Origin: Pseudoalteromonas sp. S16_S37 | GTDB lineage: Bacteria; Pseudomonadota; Gammaproteobacteria; Enterobacterales; Alteromonadaceae | Direction of reading: 5' to 3' | Length of the DNA: 64,000 nt | Assembly (NCBI RefSeq): GCF_014694405.1 | Contig: NZ_JAAUWV010000014.1 | Location: 19,670 to 83,669, forward strand | Part shown: piece after piece, positions 18,565 to 27,882 of the stretch | How positions within the stretch are numbered: position 1 is the stretch's first letter | How the letters are laid out: each line of letters opens with the position of its first letter | Notes under the pieces: model-generated | What the model was told of the DNA's origin: nothing | The model's input: the letters and a program-made list of their open reading frames with translations, nothing else | Databases searched by the model: none | Translations under genes and position numbers: made by a program

Positions 18565-19080
18565 TTATTGAAATACTATGTTTTCACTGCCAGGTAAAGG
18601 TTGAAACTCTGCGGCTAAACGCTCACAGTCTTTGAGAATTTCCTGCTCTAAACGTTGTTCTGCACGCCAACGTTCGCTATCCATTTTGAATACTTCCTTT
18701 TTGGAGTATTTTTTTCGCGCGTCATGAGTCGGCATATCTTTTACAACTTCATACATTTGATGAACGCCGGGATATGCTGTATGTAACTCAATTTCCTCAG
18801 AAAAACTGTATTGAGAAATCAATACCCAGACTCTTAAACAGCCTTCGGAATACTCACATTGCTTTTCTTTCATAGCCCTTGCTAGCAAATTAATGCTATC
18901 AGCGAGCTTGGCATTTCTTTGCTGACGGGCCTTAACCAGCTGCTCACTATGCTCTGCTTGGCGCTTGGCAATGAGTTCCTTTTGTGCTTTGAGCTGCCAA
19001 AGCAGTTTACCTGCATAAAACGATAACCCCGCGATGATCAGTGCACCTATAATAATTGCCATCACCAACCACATAGACAT
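18565..19080 (-). CDS. DUF2489 family membrane-anchored protein
   Basis: 171 aa, with one N-terminal transmembrane helix (AIIIGALIIAGLSFYAG, about 8-24) followed by a cytoplasmic coiled-coil and a compact C-terminal region with CEYSEGCLRVWVLI and the PTHDARKKYSKKEVFKMD segment. It matches the DUF2489 family, which is conserved next to yihI in Vibrio/Alteromonas relatives. Its start overlaps the yihI stop codon by one base. Function unknown. Confidence 0.8.
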   Translation of the reverse strand: MSMWLVMAIIIGALIIAGLSFYAGKLLWQLKAQKELIAKRQAEHSEQLVKARQQRNAKLADSINLLARAMKEKQCEYSEGCLRVWVLISQYSFSEEIELHTAYPGVHQMYEVVKDMPTHDARKKYSKKEVFKMDSERWRAEQRLEQEILKDCERLAAEFQPLPGSENIVFQ

Positions 19081-19667
19081 TACTTCTCCTCATCCTCATC
19101 ATCAGCTAACCATTCATTAGCAAGGTCATTACTCATAAAAGCAGCAAGCGGATCATCTTCGATGATATCTTGTTCTTCAAACTCATCCTCTTCTAAGCCC
19201 AATAGTTCACATAACTCTTGGTGACGCGCCACACTGCGATTAAAGTATTTAGCATCTTTACCAGTTAACAACTCACCGCGCTCATGGCGTTCAAGTAACT
19301 CCATTAAGCGCTCGTCGTTTTCAAGTTGTTCCAGCTCCTGTTCTGGAGAAAGCACTGGTTTCACTTTTTTAAGCTCAACTTGAGGCTGTAAATGGCGTTG
19401 TAGCACAGGTTGATGCTGCTCTTGAGTTTGCTCTGTTGCAACCAATGGAATTGGCTTTTTGCTACCTACGCGGCTGTCTTTGTTGCCCTTAGCTGTGACC
19501 GTTTCTTGATTCACCTTCGCTTCTTGTGCGTTCCGCGAGCCAGGCTTGGCACCTTTATATTTCTTCGTACGCTGCTCTTTTATCGCCCTGAGTTCTTGCA
19601 ATTTTTCTTTGCTGAGTCTTGGCGTGCCATTACTGGCAACTTTACGGGTTTTCTTCTTTCTGGTCAT
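19080..19667 (-). CDS. yihI: Der GTPase-activating protein YihI
   Basis: Activates the GTPase Der/EngA in 50S subunit assembly. The 195-aa protein has a strongly basic N-terminus (MTRKKKTRKVASNGTPRLSK), a basic/polar linker, and the conserved core LEQLENDERLMELLERHERGELLTGKDAKYFNRSVARHQEL. It ends in an acidic Glu/Asp tail, the usual YihI layout. It overlaps the upstream methyltransferase by 4 bp and the downstream DUF2489 gene by 1 bp, so the three are one tightly coupled operon. Confidence 0.92.
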   Translation of the reverse strand: MTRKKKTRKVASNGTPRLSKEKLQELRAIKEQRTKKYKGAKPGSRNAQEAKVNQETVTAKGNKDSRVGSKKPIPLVATEQTQEQHQPVLQRHLQPQVELKKVKPVLSPEQELEQLENDERLMELLERHERGELLTGKDAKYFNRSVARHQELCELLGLEEDEFEEQDIIEDDPLAAFMSNDLANEWLADDEDEEK

Positions 19668-20341
19668 AATGTGTCTTCACTTGGTGCAGTTCGCACCTCA
19701 GGTTTTGTTAAGATAATGACATCGTTGCCGATGAACTCGACCTCGCTATCATAAATTCGTGCCACATAGGCGAACGTCTTGCGACTAAAAAACGCTATGT
19801 GAGTTAAGTCATTCTTATAGTGCCAAGTACTAAAACGCGCCTTATCAAGCACCAATTTTGTCATCAATACTAATGGCGCACCTGGTTTCAATAAGTTAAA
19901 CAATCGTGTTAGGACTTTCTCTGGCTGTGCAATATGCTCTATTACTTCGGTACATGTAATAAAGTCATATTGTCCCGTTAATACCTCTGGTTGATTGGCA
20001 TAGTATAGGTCATAAAGCGCCACTTGATGGCCCGCTTCTGTAAGCATTTTCGCAAGCAGTGGCCCTGGCCCACATCCAAAATCAAGTCCATAACTTGGTT
20101 TTTTAAGGCGAGCCAACAAAGGCTCACTCACCCTTGACAAAAAACGTCGATAGCCTAAGTCAGACAAATCATTTTCATGGCTATCATAAATCGCTTTTTC
20201 TTGTTGTGCTGTTAATTGCTCACTTGCATCAACAAAAACCAGACCACACTGGTTACATTGCCAGTAATGTCTGAATTTATCTTGATGATAGTGGATAATC
20301 TCCACACTAGCGCATAAACCACAAGGTGAACTCGGTTTCAC
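19664..20341 (-). CDS. Zinc-ribbon class I SAM methyltransferase
   Basis: 225-aa protein. The N-terminal CGLC and CNQC pairs (about residues 7-34) look like a rubredoxin-type zinc ribbon. They are followed by a Methyltransf_23-like Rossmann domain with the SAM motif LDFGCGPGPLLAKML and the FITCTEVIEHI motif. The substrate is unknown. It is the first gene of the yihI operon; its ATG lies 67 bp from the terminator of the adjacent Csr-type RNA. Confidence 0.82.
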   Translation of the reverse strand: MKPSSPCGLCASVEIIHYHQDKFRHYWQCNQCGLVFVDASEQLTAQQEKAIYDSHENDLSDLGYRRFLSRVSEPLLARLKKPSYGLDFGCGPGPLLAKMLTEAGHQVALYDLYYANQPEVLTGQYDFITCTEVIEHIAQPEKVLTRLFNLLKPGAPLVLMTKLVLDKARFSTWHYKNDLTHIAFFSRKTFAYVARIYDSEVEFIGNDVIILTKPEVRTAPSEDTL

Positions 20342-20404
20342 AACAATCTTATCGGATATTTAATAAGGGGCGTATTGTAGCAGGTCTATTAGTAGGCATA
20401 AATA

Positions 20405-20745
20405 AAAAGACGGTAGAGATTACTCCCTACCGTCTACTAATCTGAGCGTCTCAAACTGGACACTTCTCCCTTCGACTTTTAAGTCTTTATTATTTTTATT
20501 ATGCTGTCTTCCATTTTGTTTTTAGTTTTACTTCCCTGAGCCTTTCCATATTGTTTTTATTATTAAACTTCCATGGGGCTTTTATTATTCTCGGTCAATC
20601 CTGACACTTTATTGTTATTTCCATAATGATGAGTACCAGACTTAGTACTAAATTTGCCACCTACGCTTCCATCGCGAATTATCCATGTTGTTTTGTTGTC
20701 TTGGCGACACCAGTTAATCTACGCCTTAATGAAATAGTTACAACT
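20405..20745 (-). ncRNA. CsrB/CsrC-family CsrA-sequestering RNA
   Basis: Read on the minus strand this unit has no usable ORF but carries ten GGA motifs, six of them as ATGGA. The GGA triplets lie near 20684, 20670, 20622, 20601, 20572, 20547, 20535, 20512, 20469 and 20426. The last sits in the loop of a strong terminator (stem AGACGGTAG/CTACCGTCT, 20408-20435, followed by T5). A 5' hairpin (CCAGTT...AACTGG) opens the RNA. The location beside yihI/engB is where E. coli keeps csrC. Such RNAs titrate the translational regulator CsrA. The 5' end (about 20745) is estimated. Confidence 0.88.
20408..20435 (-). terminator. Terminator of the Csr-type RNA
   Basis: 9-bp perfect stem AGACGGTAG/CTACCGTCT with a GGGA-containing loop, followed on the minus strand by TTTTTATTT. 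It does not belong to cytochrome c4, which has its own terminator at 20911-20937. Confidence 0.9.
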
Positions 20746-20786
20746 GGTTAATAGTAATTTTCCTAAAATTTCTTTCATGAAAATAT

Positions 20787-20815
20787 TGTAAGTTTCTAGA
20801 TTACAAATACTTACA
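20787..20815. promoter_or_regulatory. GacA/UvrY-type box, promoter-proximal
   Basis: TGTAAG at 20787 faces TTACA at 20801 and CTTACA at 20810, giving inverted TGTAAG half-sites. The spacing is not the canonical N6, so this may be two overlapping weak boxes. It lies about 40-70 bp upstream of the estimated 5' end of the Csr-type RNA. Confidence 0.6.
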
Positions 20816-20832
20816 ATTCAAAAAAAAACAAA

Positions 20833-20850
20833 AATAAGAATATTCTTACA
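20833..20850. promoter_or_regulatory. GacA/UvrY-type box, distal
   Basis: On the minus strand TGTAAG-AATATT-CTTATT matches the GacA upstream activating sequence TGTAAG-N6-CTTACA with two mismatches and the right spacing. It supports BarA/UvrY control of the downstream Csr-type RNA. Confidence 0.72.
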
Positions 20851-20910
20851 AATCTATATGGCAAATGTCTCACAAAGGTAAGAGAGAATATCTCACTCCA
20901 AAGACGAGAT

Positions 20911-20939
20911 CAAAAAAGGCAGCTTTCGCTGCCTTTTTA
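20911..20939. terminator. Terminator of cytochrome c4 gene
   Basis: AAAAAGGCAGC-TTTC-GCTGCCTTTTT hairpin with A and T tracts on both sides, about 50 bp after the cytochrome stop. It insulates the Csr-type RNA promoter region. Confidence 0.88.
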
Positions 20940-20987
20940 TGCGATTAGTACAGTCTATAGCCAAGCTCATAGACTGACTATCAGACT

Positions 20988-21620
20988 TTAGTGTAATCCA
21001 CCTAGGTACTTAGATAGTATCTCAATGTCTTTATCTGTCAGCTTTTTCGCAATATCTTGCATCATACCGTTGAGGTCATTTGCACGTGTGCCGTCTCTGA
21101 ATTTTAGCAATTGAGACTTGATATACTCTGGATGCTGGAATGAGATTTTAGGGAACTTAGCTAAAGATGTACCATTACCTCTAGGACCATGACAAGCAGC
21201 ACATGAAGGAATACCACGCTCTGCGTCACCAGCCTTAAATAACTTTGCGCCTGCATCAACAACATCTTCAGGAGTAGTGCCTGCACTCATATTTAGTGAA
21301 GAAAAATAAGCCGCCAAATCTTTCATATCCTGATCAGATAACGGCATAGCCATACCACTCATCACAGGGTCCATGCGACCTTCACTACCACCAGATGTCA
21401 TGCCTAGTTTGAATTCAGTCAATTGCTTATAGATGTAATCAGCATGCTGACCAGCAATTTTTGGGTACATAGTCACAGGAGCATTGCCATCTGGGCCGTG
21501 ACATGCTGCACATGTTGCAGACTTTGCTTTACCCGCTTCTGCGTCGCCATCAAATGCTGTTGCGTTGCTTGCTGACAACGTACCAAGCAACATTGTTAAA
21601 GTTAATGCTATTTTTTTCAT
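20988..21620 (-). CDS. Cytochrome c4, dihaem
   Basis: Periplasmic dihaem electron carrier feeding terminal oxidases. I start at the ATG at 21620 because it opens a signal peptide (MKKIALTLTMLLGTLSASNATA) and has an AGAGA Shine-Dalgarno; upstream residues in frame are not signal-like. The 210-aa product has two CAACH haem sites (37-41 and 140-144), each followed by HGP-x-G. Distal Met ligands occur in GMAMP and in the GMMQD segment. Cytochrome c4 genes next to engB are common in Vibrio, Shewanella and Pseudoalteromonas. Confidence 0.93.
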   Translation of the reverse strand: MKKIALTLTMLLGTLSASNATAFDGDAEAGKAKSATCAACHGPDGNAPVTMYPKIAGQHADYIYKQLTEFKLGMTSGGSEGRMDPVMSGMAMPLSDQDMKDLAAYFSSLNMSAGTTPEDVVDAGAKLFKAGDAERGIPSCAACHGPRGNGTSLAKFPKISFQHPEYIKSQLLKFRDGTRANDLNGMMQDIAKKLTDKDIEILSKYLGGLH

Positions 21621-21933
21621 GGTAAATTCTCTGTTTCGACCCTGTAATGTTTCCATCTCACTTCACGATAACATGTATTTTTCAGCGTAACGTGAGAAGA
21701 CAATCTATCTATTTACGTTGCAATTTTTACATTCTACACGATATTAAATTTTCTGGCACGTTTTCTGCCCACATTAAGCTTATAAATTATGGGGTTTTGA
21801 CATAGATTAAGTTCTAGCAAGGTGGAAAATCAACTTTTCGAGCATGCAGATGCAATAATGCCTGCTTTTGCAATGCTACTAAGTGTTATAAACTACGTTT
21901 GTTTTACCTTTTATCTTATTGTTAGGAGAGCCT
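21621..21933. other. Divergent promoter region cytochrome c4 / engB
   Basis: 313 bp between divergent genes. I see no clear operator or RNA structure; it must carry promoters for both genes. Confidence 0.4.
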
Positions 21934-22587
21934 GTGCTCAAATCTCGAATCAAATACCACACTGCAAGTTTTATCACCAGTGCCCCTGATATTTCTAAAT
22001 TACCTGCTGATGAAGGTATAGAAGTTGCGTTTGCTGGTCGCTCCAATGCTGGTAAATCGAGCGCCTTGAACGCCCTAACAGATCAAAAGCTTGCGCGCAC
22101 CAGTAAAACGCCAGGTCGTACTCAGTTAATCAATACATTTGAACTTGATGCAGAAAAGCGACTTATAGACCTACCAGGTTATGGCTTTGCCAAAGTGCCT
22201 ATCGAAATGAAGAAAAAGTGGCAACGTTCATTGGGAGAATATTTACAAAAGCGTAAAAGCCTTAAAGGTTTAGTGATACTCATGGACATTCGCCATCCCC
22301 TAAAAGATCTAGACATGGACCTTATCAACTGGGCAGTAGATAGTGAAATACCTATCCTTGCACTGCTAACAAAAGCCGACAAACTCAAACAAGGCAAACG
22401 TAAAGCGGAAGTATTGCAAGTACGTAAAGCATTGGCTGAACTCGATGCTGATATAACAGTTCATGCTTTTTCATCATTAAAAGGCATTGGCTTAAATGAG
22501 CTTGCTTGGAAACTTGATGATTGGTACTTGGGTCCATTCGTAAAGCCTGATACGGACCAAGATGCTAACGAAGTCGATGCTGATTAA
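21934..22587 (+). CDS. engB: Ribosome biogenesis GTPase EngB (YihA/YsxC)
   Basis: Essential GTPase for 50S assembly. GTG at 21934 is chosen because AGGAGAG lies 3 bases upstream and the product starts [13 protein letters not shown] as in the family; an in-frame TTG at 21919 overlaps that ribosome binding site. The 217-aa protein has G1 GRSNAGKS (35-42), G3 DLPGYG (from 79) and G4 TKAD (145-148). Its position opposite cytochrome c4 and near polA mirrors the E. coli polA-yihA-yihI region. Confidence 0.95.
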   Translation: MLKSRIKYHTASFITSAPDISKLPADEGIEVAFAGRSNAGKSSALNALTDQKLARTSKTPGRTQLINTFELDAEKRLIDLPGYGFAKVPIEMKKKWQRSLGEYLQKRKSLKGLVILMDIRHPLKDLDMDLINWAVDSEIPILALLTKADKLKQGKRKAEVLQVRKALAELDADITVHAFSSLKGIGLNELAWKLDDWYLGPFVKPDTDQDANEVDAD

Positions 22588-22596
22588 GCGATATCG

Positions 22597-23121
22597 TTAT
22601 TGAGTTAAATAATATTTTTGCCCCGCTGAGCAGATATAAACACCTTGTTTGTCTTGCTCAGCAAGCTCTTCTACCCATTGATAATACGAATTTCTCGATA
22701 CCCGTGCCTGTAACCCGCGACCTAATTGTAAGTATGGAAGATCTTGCTGATGAAAACGCCGCAGCAGCAAAGGAAACTGCTCACAGATAGGCCATTTTCG
22801 ACCAAGATTATCAACCGCCACTAACACTTCTCCATCGTCCGATGATTGCCTGTACCAACTGCTAATTAAAAACGCTACATCAGCAACTTGCACCTCACAC
22901 CTTTCGACAGGGGTAGTTAACCACTGACGCTGCTGTTCACAACTCAACACACTGGCGAATAGTTTCAGTAATCCTAAGCGCTTAATCTCGCCTCCTTGAT
23001 GAAACCAACGCCCCTGCTCGTCTATCGACATATCGAGCATACCGCAAGTTTGCCCCGACCATTGCTCTGTCGGGGCATGAGGCGTTACCAGTTCAGCAAT
23101 TAAATCACTTAGACTGCTCAT
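22597..23121 (-). CDS. DUF1285 family protein
   Basis: 174-aa cytosolic protein matching DUF1285. It has the N-terminal GMLDMSIDEQGRWFHQGGEIKRLGLLKLFASVL segment and a central DVAFLISSWYRQSSDDGEVLVAVDNLGRKWPI segment. Function unknown. Its start overlaps the end of the upstream YceI-like gene by 17 bp, so translation is probably coupled. It converges on engB with only 9 bp between stops. Confidence 0.85.
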   Translation of the reverse strand: MSSLSDLIAELVTPHAPTEQWSGQTCGMLDMSIDEQGRWFHQGGEIKRLGLLKLFASVLSCEQQRQWLTTPVERCEVQVADVAFLISSWYRQSSDDGEVLVAVDNLGRKWPICEQFPLLLRRFHQQDLPYLQLGRGLQARVSRNSYYQWVEELAEQDKQGVYICSAGQKYYLTQ

Positions 23122-23677
23122 TGAATACCAAACTAAACGTTACTGGAACCATAGTTGCGATACTATCTAGCCCTGCAATTTTTCGCAGTGCTTCGATACC
23201 CGCAGCCAAATCAAAATCGTTGGCATTGACTAAAACAGCTCGCAGTGGCGTCACATGTAGCTGACTATCTTGCATATTGACAACTAAATCTAGTTTTAAC
23301 TCTTTGCGTCTACCATGCATTAGCAACTCAACAGGTACCGACTTTATAATTTGTACGCCAGTGGTAAGTGTTTTTAGATGAGATGACAGATCAGCGCTCA
23401 CTTGTGCTTGAGGAAAATTAGCAACATCAAATAGCAATGATTGCATACGTTGATTTCTAATTGGGATCAACGTTTCGATACTGCTTAGCTCAATCGAGAA
23501 GGTGAGCTTGCCTTCATCAGATAAAGCACCACTGAGCTGCTTAAAATGATGATTTTCAGCAATGCTGTTTTTCTTAATTGAAGTGATACTAAGATCGCTA
23601 TTTGAATTATCTAATTGCCATGCAGCAAATGCTGAAGATGACAGTAAGCTCGCACAAAGTAATAAGGGCTTAAGCAT
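23105..23677 (-). CDS. YceI-like periplasmic protein
   Basis: 190 aa with a cleavable signal peptide (MLKPLLLCASLLSSSAFA) followed by the YceI-type lipocalin-like barrel. It begins AWQLDNSNSDLSITSIKKNSIAENHHFKQLSG, then GKLTFSIELSSIETLIPIRNQRMQSLLFD. The family binds polyisoprenoid-like ligands in some members; the ligand here is unknown. It forms a two-gene operon with the DUF1285 gene. Confidence 0.85.
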   Translation of the reverse strand: MLKPLLLCASLLSSSAFAAWQLDNSNSDLSITSIKKNSIAENHHFKQLSGALSDEGKLTFSIELSSIETLIPIRNQRMQSLLFDVANFPQAQVSADLSSHLKTLTTGVQIIKSVPVELLMHGRRKELKLDLVVNMQDSQLHVTPLRAVLVNANDFDLAAGIEALRKIAGLDSIATMVPVTFSLVFNEQSK

Positions 23678-23744
23678 AAAGAGATCCTTTTAAAGACTTA
23701 GAGCTCTAATACTAACATGCATTTGTTGTAGATACATATGAGAG

Positions 23745-23779
23745 AAGAAAAACACGGCTCACTAAAATAGGTGAGCCGT
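23745..23779 (-). terminator. Terminator of the short unit downstream of polA
   Basis: CGGCTCAC-TAAAATAG-GTGAGCCG stem followed on the minus strand by TGTTTTTC. It ends the unit that begins after the polA terminator. Confidence 0.8.
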
Positions 23780-23944
23780 TATAGCAATCTGGGGAGAAGC
23801 TATCAATACGTTGTATCCTCTTGCGAGAGATACATCATCAACAGGATGTCCTACAGGATGAGGACGCGCGCACTGTAGCAAAACCCAAACTAGAAATAAA
23901 TGCCTCTTAGCAAAAATGGGGCCAATTTGATGTTTTTTAAACAT
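23762..23944 (-). CDS. Possible 60-aa peptide or structured RNA downstream of polA
   Basis: An ATG at 23944 preceded by AGGAAC opens a 60-codon frame (MFKKHQIGPIFAKRHLFLVW at the start), with a hydrophobic stretch and a His/Pro-rich middle. The stop overlaps its own terminator. The DNA also contains nested short repeats (two ACAGGATG copies, a GTATC...GATAC hairpin, a GATAGC...GCTAT hairpin), so the transcript may act as RNA. It lies where E. coli has spf (Spot 42), but the Spot 42 5' sequence is absent. Coding status is undecided. Confidence 0.4.
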   Translation of the reverse strand: MFKKHQIGPIFAKRHLFLVWVLLQCARPHPVGHPVDDVSLARGYNVLIASPQIAITAHLF

Positions 23945-23984
23945 TCTATTGTTCCTATTTACGCTTTCTTTACTCGTAGGCTTA

Positions 23985-24012
23985 TAAAAAAGGGCGCTGA
24001 GCGCCCTTTTAT
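23985..24012. terminator. Terminator of polA
   Basis: AAAAGGGCGC-TGA-GCGCCCTTTT, perfect 10-bp stem 18 bp after the polA stop, bidirectional by its A and T tracts. Confidence 0.92.
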
Positions 24013-24030
24013 AAAAATATTAATTTTTGA

Positions 24031-26796
24031 CTAATGTGCCTGATCCCAGTTTTCACCATAATCAGCCTCTACCAACAAAGGAACATCTAAAGTGGCTGCT
24101 TCACTCATCAATTGACAAATTATCGCACTAAATTGAACGACTTTATCCTTAGCTACTTCAAATACGAGTTCATCGTGTACTTGCATCAATAACTTAATAT
24201 CATCGCTCGATTGGGTATGCAGCCAGTCACTCACCTTCAGCATAGCCTTTTTAATAATATCAGCAGCAGTACCTTGCATCGGTGCATTGATAGCGGCTCG
24301 TTCCGCTGCTTTTCTACGCGCACCATTACGCGCTTTGATATCGGGCAAATGCAGTCGGCGTCCAAACAACGTTTCTACATAGCCTTTCTCGGCTGCCTCT
24401 TCACGAGTTCGCTCCATATACTCAAGTACCCCAGGGAAGCGCTCGAAGTATTTATCCATATAGTGCTGCGCTTCATGGCGAGGAATATCTAACTGACGAG
24501 ATAAACCAAATGCACTCATGCCGTAGATTAGACCAAAGTTTACCGCTTTGGCTTTACGACGCATATCGGAGGTGACTTCTTCTAAAGGAACTGAAAATAC
24601 TTCTGATGCGGTGGCACTGTGTACATCTTTGCCATGAGCGAAGGCACTCAGTAAGCCCTTATCTTGAGACAAATGTGCCATAATACGTAGTTCAATTTGG
24701 CTGTAGTCTGCTGCCAAAATTTGTTTTCCTGCATCAGCAATAAATGCCTGACGAATACGACGACCCGCTTCGTTACGGATCGGAATATTTTGCAAGTTAG
24801 GATCACTTGAACTAAGCCTCCCTGTTGCTGTCACCGCTTGATGATAAGAGGTATGCACACGTCCAGTTTCTGGGTTAACCAATTTCGGTAACTTATCGGT
24901 GTAAGTCGACTTAAGCTTAGCTAAACCACGATGCTCAATGATGAGCTTTGGTAATGGATAATCATGCGCTAACTCTTGCAGCACCTCTTCAGCAGTTGAT
25001 GGTGCACCTTTTGGCGTTTTCTTAATAACAGGTAAACCCTGCTTATCGAATAAGATGGCCTGTAGTTGCTTAGGTGAGCTCAAGTTAAACTCCTCTCCTG
25101 CCAACTCAAACGCCTCTTTTTCAATTTCTTCTAATCTCTTAGCTAACTCAACACTTTGTTTAGCAAGCATGTCAGAGTCAATTTTAACACCGGTACGCTC
25201 TATGTCCGATAGGACAGACAGTAACGGTAATTCAATGTCGTTAAAAACAGGCAGTAATTCTTTGTGCTGTTCTAAAAGCGGCCATAAGTGTTGATGCAAA
25301 CGCAACGTAATATCTGCATCTTCAGCAGCGTAAGGCGCCGCTTTTTCTAGTTCTATTTGATTAAAGGTGAGCTGACTCTTTCCCTTACCAGCAATATCTT
25401 CAAAACTGATATTTTTGTGGCCTAAAAACTTAAGAGCCAAAGAGTCCATATCATGACGTGTGCCAACACTATTAAATACATAAGACTCAAGCATGGTATC
25501 AAACGCAATGCCGTTTAATTCCAAGCCAGCTCGTGCTAACACGCTTTTGTCATATTTGAGGTTTTGTCCAACTTTCTTAATTGCTGGGTCCGCTAGCAAA
25601 GGCCCTACTTTTTCAAAAACCAAACTTTTTGATAACTGCTCCGGCGCGCCAACATAATCATGAGCTATCGGCAAATAAGCAGCTTCGCCAGGCGCTACAG
25701 CAAAACTCATCCCAACCAAGTCTGCCTGCATATAATCTAAGCTTGTCGTTTCTGTATCAAACGCCATCAGCTCAGCTGCACGTAACTTAGCAAGCCAAGT
25801 ATCTAATTGCTCCTCAGTCAAAATCGTCTCATAGTGTGCTTCAATTTGCTTTAACGCAGGCGCGCTGCTTTGCCCTTCTACATCAGTAATATCCGCTTTA
25901 CTGTTACCTGCAGTGCCATCTAGTAGTTCACTTAGCCAACGTTTAAACTCGCACTGAGCATACAGTTCTATCAACAGATCTTTATTCACTTCACCAATAG
26001 CAAATTGGCTTAGATCCTGTTCAACATCTACATCCAACTTAATTGTCGCTAACTCATAAGACAATACTAATTGCTCTTTATGTTCTTCGAGCTTTTTAGC
26101 CATTGTTTTTGAGCCTCGAAAACCTAGACCAGCTATATCATCAAGACGTTCGTACAATGTATCTATTGACCCGATACCTTGTAACATGGCAAGCGCCGTT
26201 TTTTCACCAACGCCCGGCACGCCTGGAATATTATCAACCTTGTCACCCATAAGCGCTAAGTAATCAATGATAAGCTCAGGGCCAATACCAAATTTGTCAA
26301 CGACACCTTGAGGGTCAAGCACAGTGTTGGTCATGGTGTTGATCAAAGTCACATGTTCATTAACCAACTGCGCCATGTCTTTATCACCGGTACTTATCAA
26401 TACATGGCGTTGTTGTTCCGATGCAATTCGCGCAAAGGTGCCAATAACATCATCAGCTTCGACACCACTGATACTAACAAGAGGTAAACCCATTGCTTTT
26501 ATAATATCGTGGATCGGCTGGATCTGTGTGCGCAGATCATCTGGCATAGGCGGGCGATGCGCTTTGTACTCGCTGTACATTTCATTTCTAAAAGTCGGCC
26601 CTTTTGCATCAAACACTACTACCATGTGGCTAGGTTGATACTGCTTCAACAGACTTTTAAGCATGTTTACCACGCCATATATTGCACCTGTCGCTTCGCC
26701 TTTAGAGTTAGTCAGGTGAGGTGGCGCATGATAGGCGCGAAAAAGATAAGAAGAACCATCAACCAAAATCAACGGATTTTCGGGGATCGAAGACAT
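24031..26796 (-). CDS. polA: DNA polymerase I
   Basis: Replication and repair polymerase removing RNA primers. The 921-aa protein has the complete three-domain layout. The 5'-3' exonuclease spans about 1-290 ([31 protein letters not shown]). The 3'-5' exonuclease is proofreading-competent, with Asp347 and Glu349 in FDTETTSL. The polymerase domain shows DYSQIELR (motif A), [14 protein letters not shown] (motif B) and QVHDELVFE (motif C). Convergent terminators isolate it downstream; two DnaA-box-like sites occur in the upstream region. Confidence 0.97.
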   Translation of the reverse strand: MSSIPENPLILVDGSSYLFRAYHAPPHLTNSKGEATGAIYGVVNMLKSLLKQYQPSHMVVVFDAKGPTFRNEMYSEYKAHRPPMPDDLRTQIQPIHDIIKAMGLPLVSISGVEADDVIGTFARIASEQQRHVLISTGDKDMAQLVNEHVTLINTMTNTVLDPQGVVDKFGIGPELIIDYLALMGDKVDNIPGVPGVGEKTALAMLQGIGSIDTLYERLDDIAGLGFRGSKTMAKKLEEHKEQLVLSYELATIKLDVDVEQDLSQFAIGEVNKDLLIELYAQCEFKRWLSELLDGTAGNSKADITDVEGQSSAPALKQIEAHYETILTEEQLDTWLAKLRAAELMAFDTETTSLDYMQADLVGMSFAVAPGEAAYLPIAHDYVGAPEQLSKSLVFEKVGPLLADPAIKKVGQNLKYDKSVLARAGLELNGIAFDTMLESYVFNSVGTRHDMDSLALKFLGHKNISFEDIAGKGKSQLTFNQIELEKAAPYAAEDADITLRLHQHLWPLLEQHKELLPVFNDIELPLLSVLSDIERTGVKIDSDMLAKQSVELAKRLEEIEKEAFELAGEEFNLSSPKQLQAILFDKQGLPVIKKTPKGAPSTAEEVLQELAHDYPLPKLIIEHRGLAKLKSTYTDKLPKLVNPETGRVHTSYHQAVTATGRLSSSDPNLQNIPIRNEAGRRIRQAFIADAGKQILAADYSQIELRIMAHLSQDKGLLSAFAHGKDVHSATASEVFSVPLEEVTSDMRRKAKAVNFGLIYGMSAFGLSRQLDIPRHEAQHYMDKYFERFPGVLEYMERTREEAAEKGYVETLFGRRLHLPDIKARNGARRKAAERAAINAPMQGTAADIIKKAMLKVSDWLHTQSSDDIKLLMQVHDELVFEVAKDKVVQFSAIICQLMSEAATLDVPLLVEADYGENWDQAH

Positions 26797-27226
26797 AATA
26801 AAGGGGATCCTAAATGAGCTTTAAAAAAACAGCATAAGCATGCCATAAGGACACCGATAAAACGAGGGATAAAAATAAGTCTTATAAAACTTATAGAGCC
26901 TAACAAACTGTGGATAACTTTGTAGATAAACACGGTTTATCTCAGCGGGCATGTAAAAAAATGCTCACTGTAACATTTAAACCATTGAAAGTTATAAAGA
27001 AAAAGCAATCTATTATTCTTGTTATTTCTACGTCAAATGTGGAAAAACATTTTGCCGCCCACAAAGATTAGAACACTTTGTTCAAAAATCAAGCGCTCAT
27101 ATCTAAGCGGACGGGTATACTAACATACTTGATCAAAGATCAAATAAGATCCTTTATAATATTTTTCTTCTTGGCTAATGACGATAAAGCATAAGCCAGT
27201 TAAAACAGATACTAGAGGGAGTCAAA
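26797..27226. other. polA/elbB divergent intergenic region with DnaA-box-like sites
   Basis: 430-bp AT-rich region. It contains TGTGGATAA at 26909-26917, a perfect DnaA box on the minus strand, and TGTGGAAAA at 27039-27047, one mismatch away. An imperfect TTGATCAAAGATCAA dyad is at 27129-27143. No ORF of quality is seen; promoters for polA and elbB must lie here. Confidence 0.5.
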
Positions 27227-27877
27227 ATGAAAAAAATCGCAATAATATTGAGTGGCTGTGGCGTCTTTGATGGTGCAGAAATCCATGAGTCTGTGCTAAC
27301 AATGTTGCATTTAGAACAACTAGGTGCCAGCTATCAATGCTTCGCACCCGATATCCAACAGCACCATGTTATCAATCATTTAACTGGTGAAGAACAAGCG
27401 CAAACACGCAACGTTTTAGAAGAATCAGCCCGCATTGCAAGAGGCGACATAAAAGATCTAGCGCAGTTAAATGCCAATGATTTTGACTCTTTAGTGCTTC
27501 CAGGTGGTTTTGGGGTCGCCAAAAACCTTAGCAACTTTGCTTTCGATGGTGCCCAATCGAATATTTACGAGCCTCTAAAAAAATTCTGTCAAATGTTTGC
27601 ACAGCAGCGAAAACCAATTGCCTACTTATGTATTGCGCCAGCTTTAATTGGGCACATTCACCCAACAGGCACGCTTGCCACGATTGGTAACGATGAGCAA
27701 ACAGCCAAAGCTGTCAACCAGCTTGGCGCAAAGCATGTCGCATGTACTGTTGATGACATCATCATTGATAATGAACAAAAAGTAATTAGTACACCAGCAT
27801 ACATGCTAGCAGAATCTATTAGCGATGCATCGAAAGGGATCTACAAAGCAATGCAAGCGTTGATTGAAATGGCTTAA
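27227..27877 (+). CDS. elbB: Isoprenoid biosynthesis glyoxalase ElbB
   Basis: 216-aa member of the DJ-1/PfpI superfamily, ElbB (YhbL) branch. It starts MKKIAIILSGCGVFDGAEIHESV as in E. coli ElbB, has LVLPGGFGVAKNLSNFA around 85-101, and the nucleophile cysteine in AYLCIAPALIG. ElbB has weak glyoxalase activity and was linked to isoprenoid synthesis genetically; the physiological substrate is uncertain. An AGAGGGAG Shine-Dalgarno precedes it. Confidence 0.94.
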   Translation: MKKIAIILSGCGVFDGAEIHESVLTMLHLEQLGASYQCFAPDIQQHHVINHLTGEEQAQTRNVLEESARIARGDIKDLAQLNANDFDSLVLPGGFGVAKNLSNFAFDGAQSNIYEPLKKFCQMFAQQRKPIAYLCIAPALIGHIHPTGTLATIGNDEQTAKAVNQLGAKHVACTVDDIIIDNEQKVISTPAYMLAESISDASKGIYKAMQALIEMA

Positions 27878-27882
27878 AGAGA

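Noticed and set aside
23762..23944. Spot 42 (spf) homologue by position next to polA
   Set aside because: The conserved Spot 42 5' sequence and its CCCCAGTCA terminator stem are not present on either strand here.
27129..27143. TTGATCAAAGATCAA as an FNR box upstream of elbB
   Set aside because: The FNR consensus TTGAT-N4-ATCAA has a 4-bp spacer, but here it is 5. No known oxygen-regulated gene follows.
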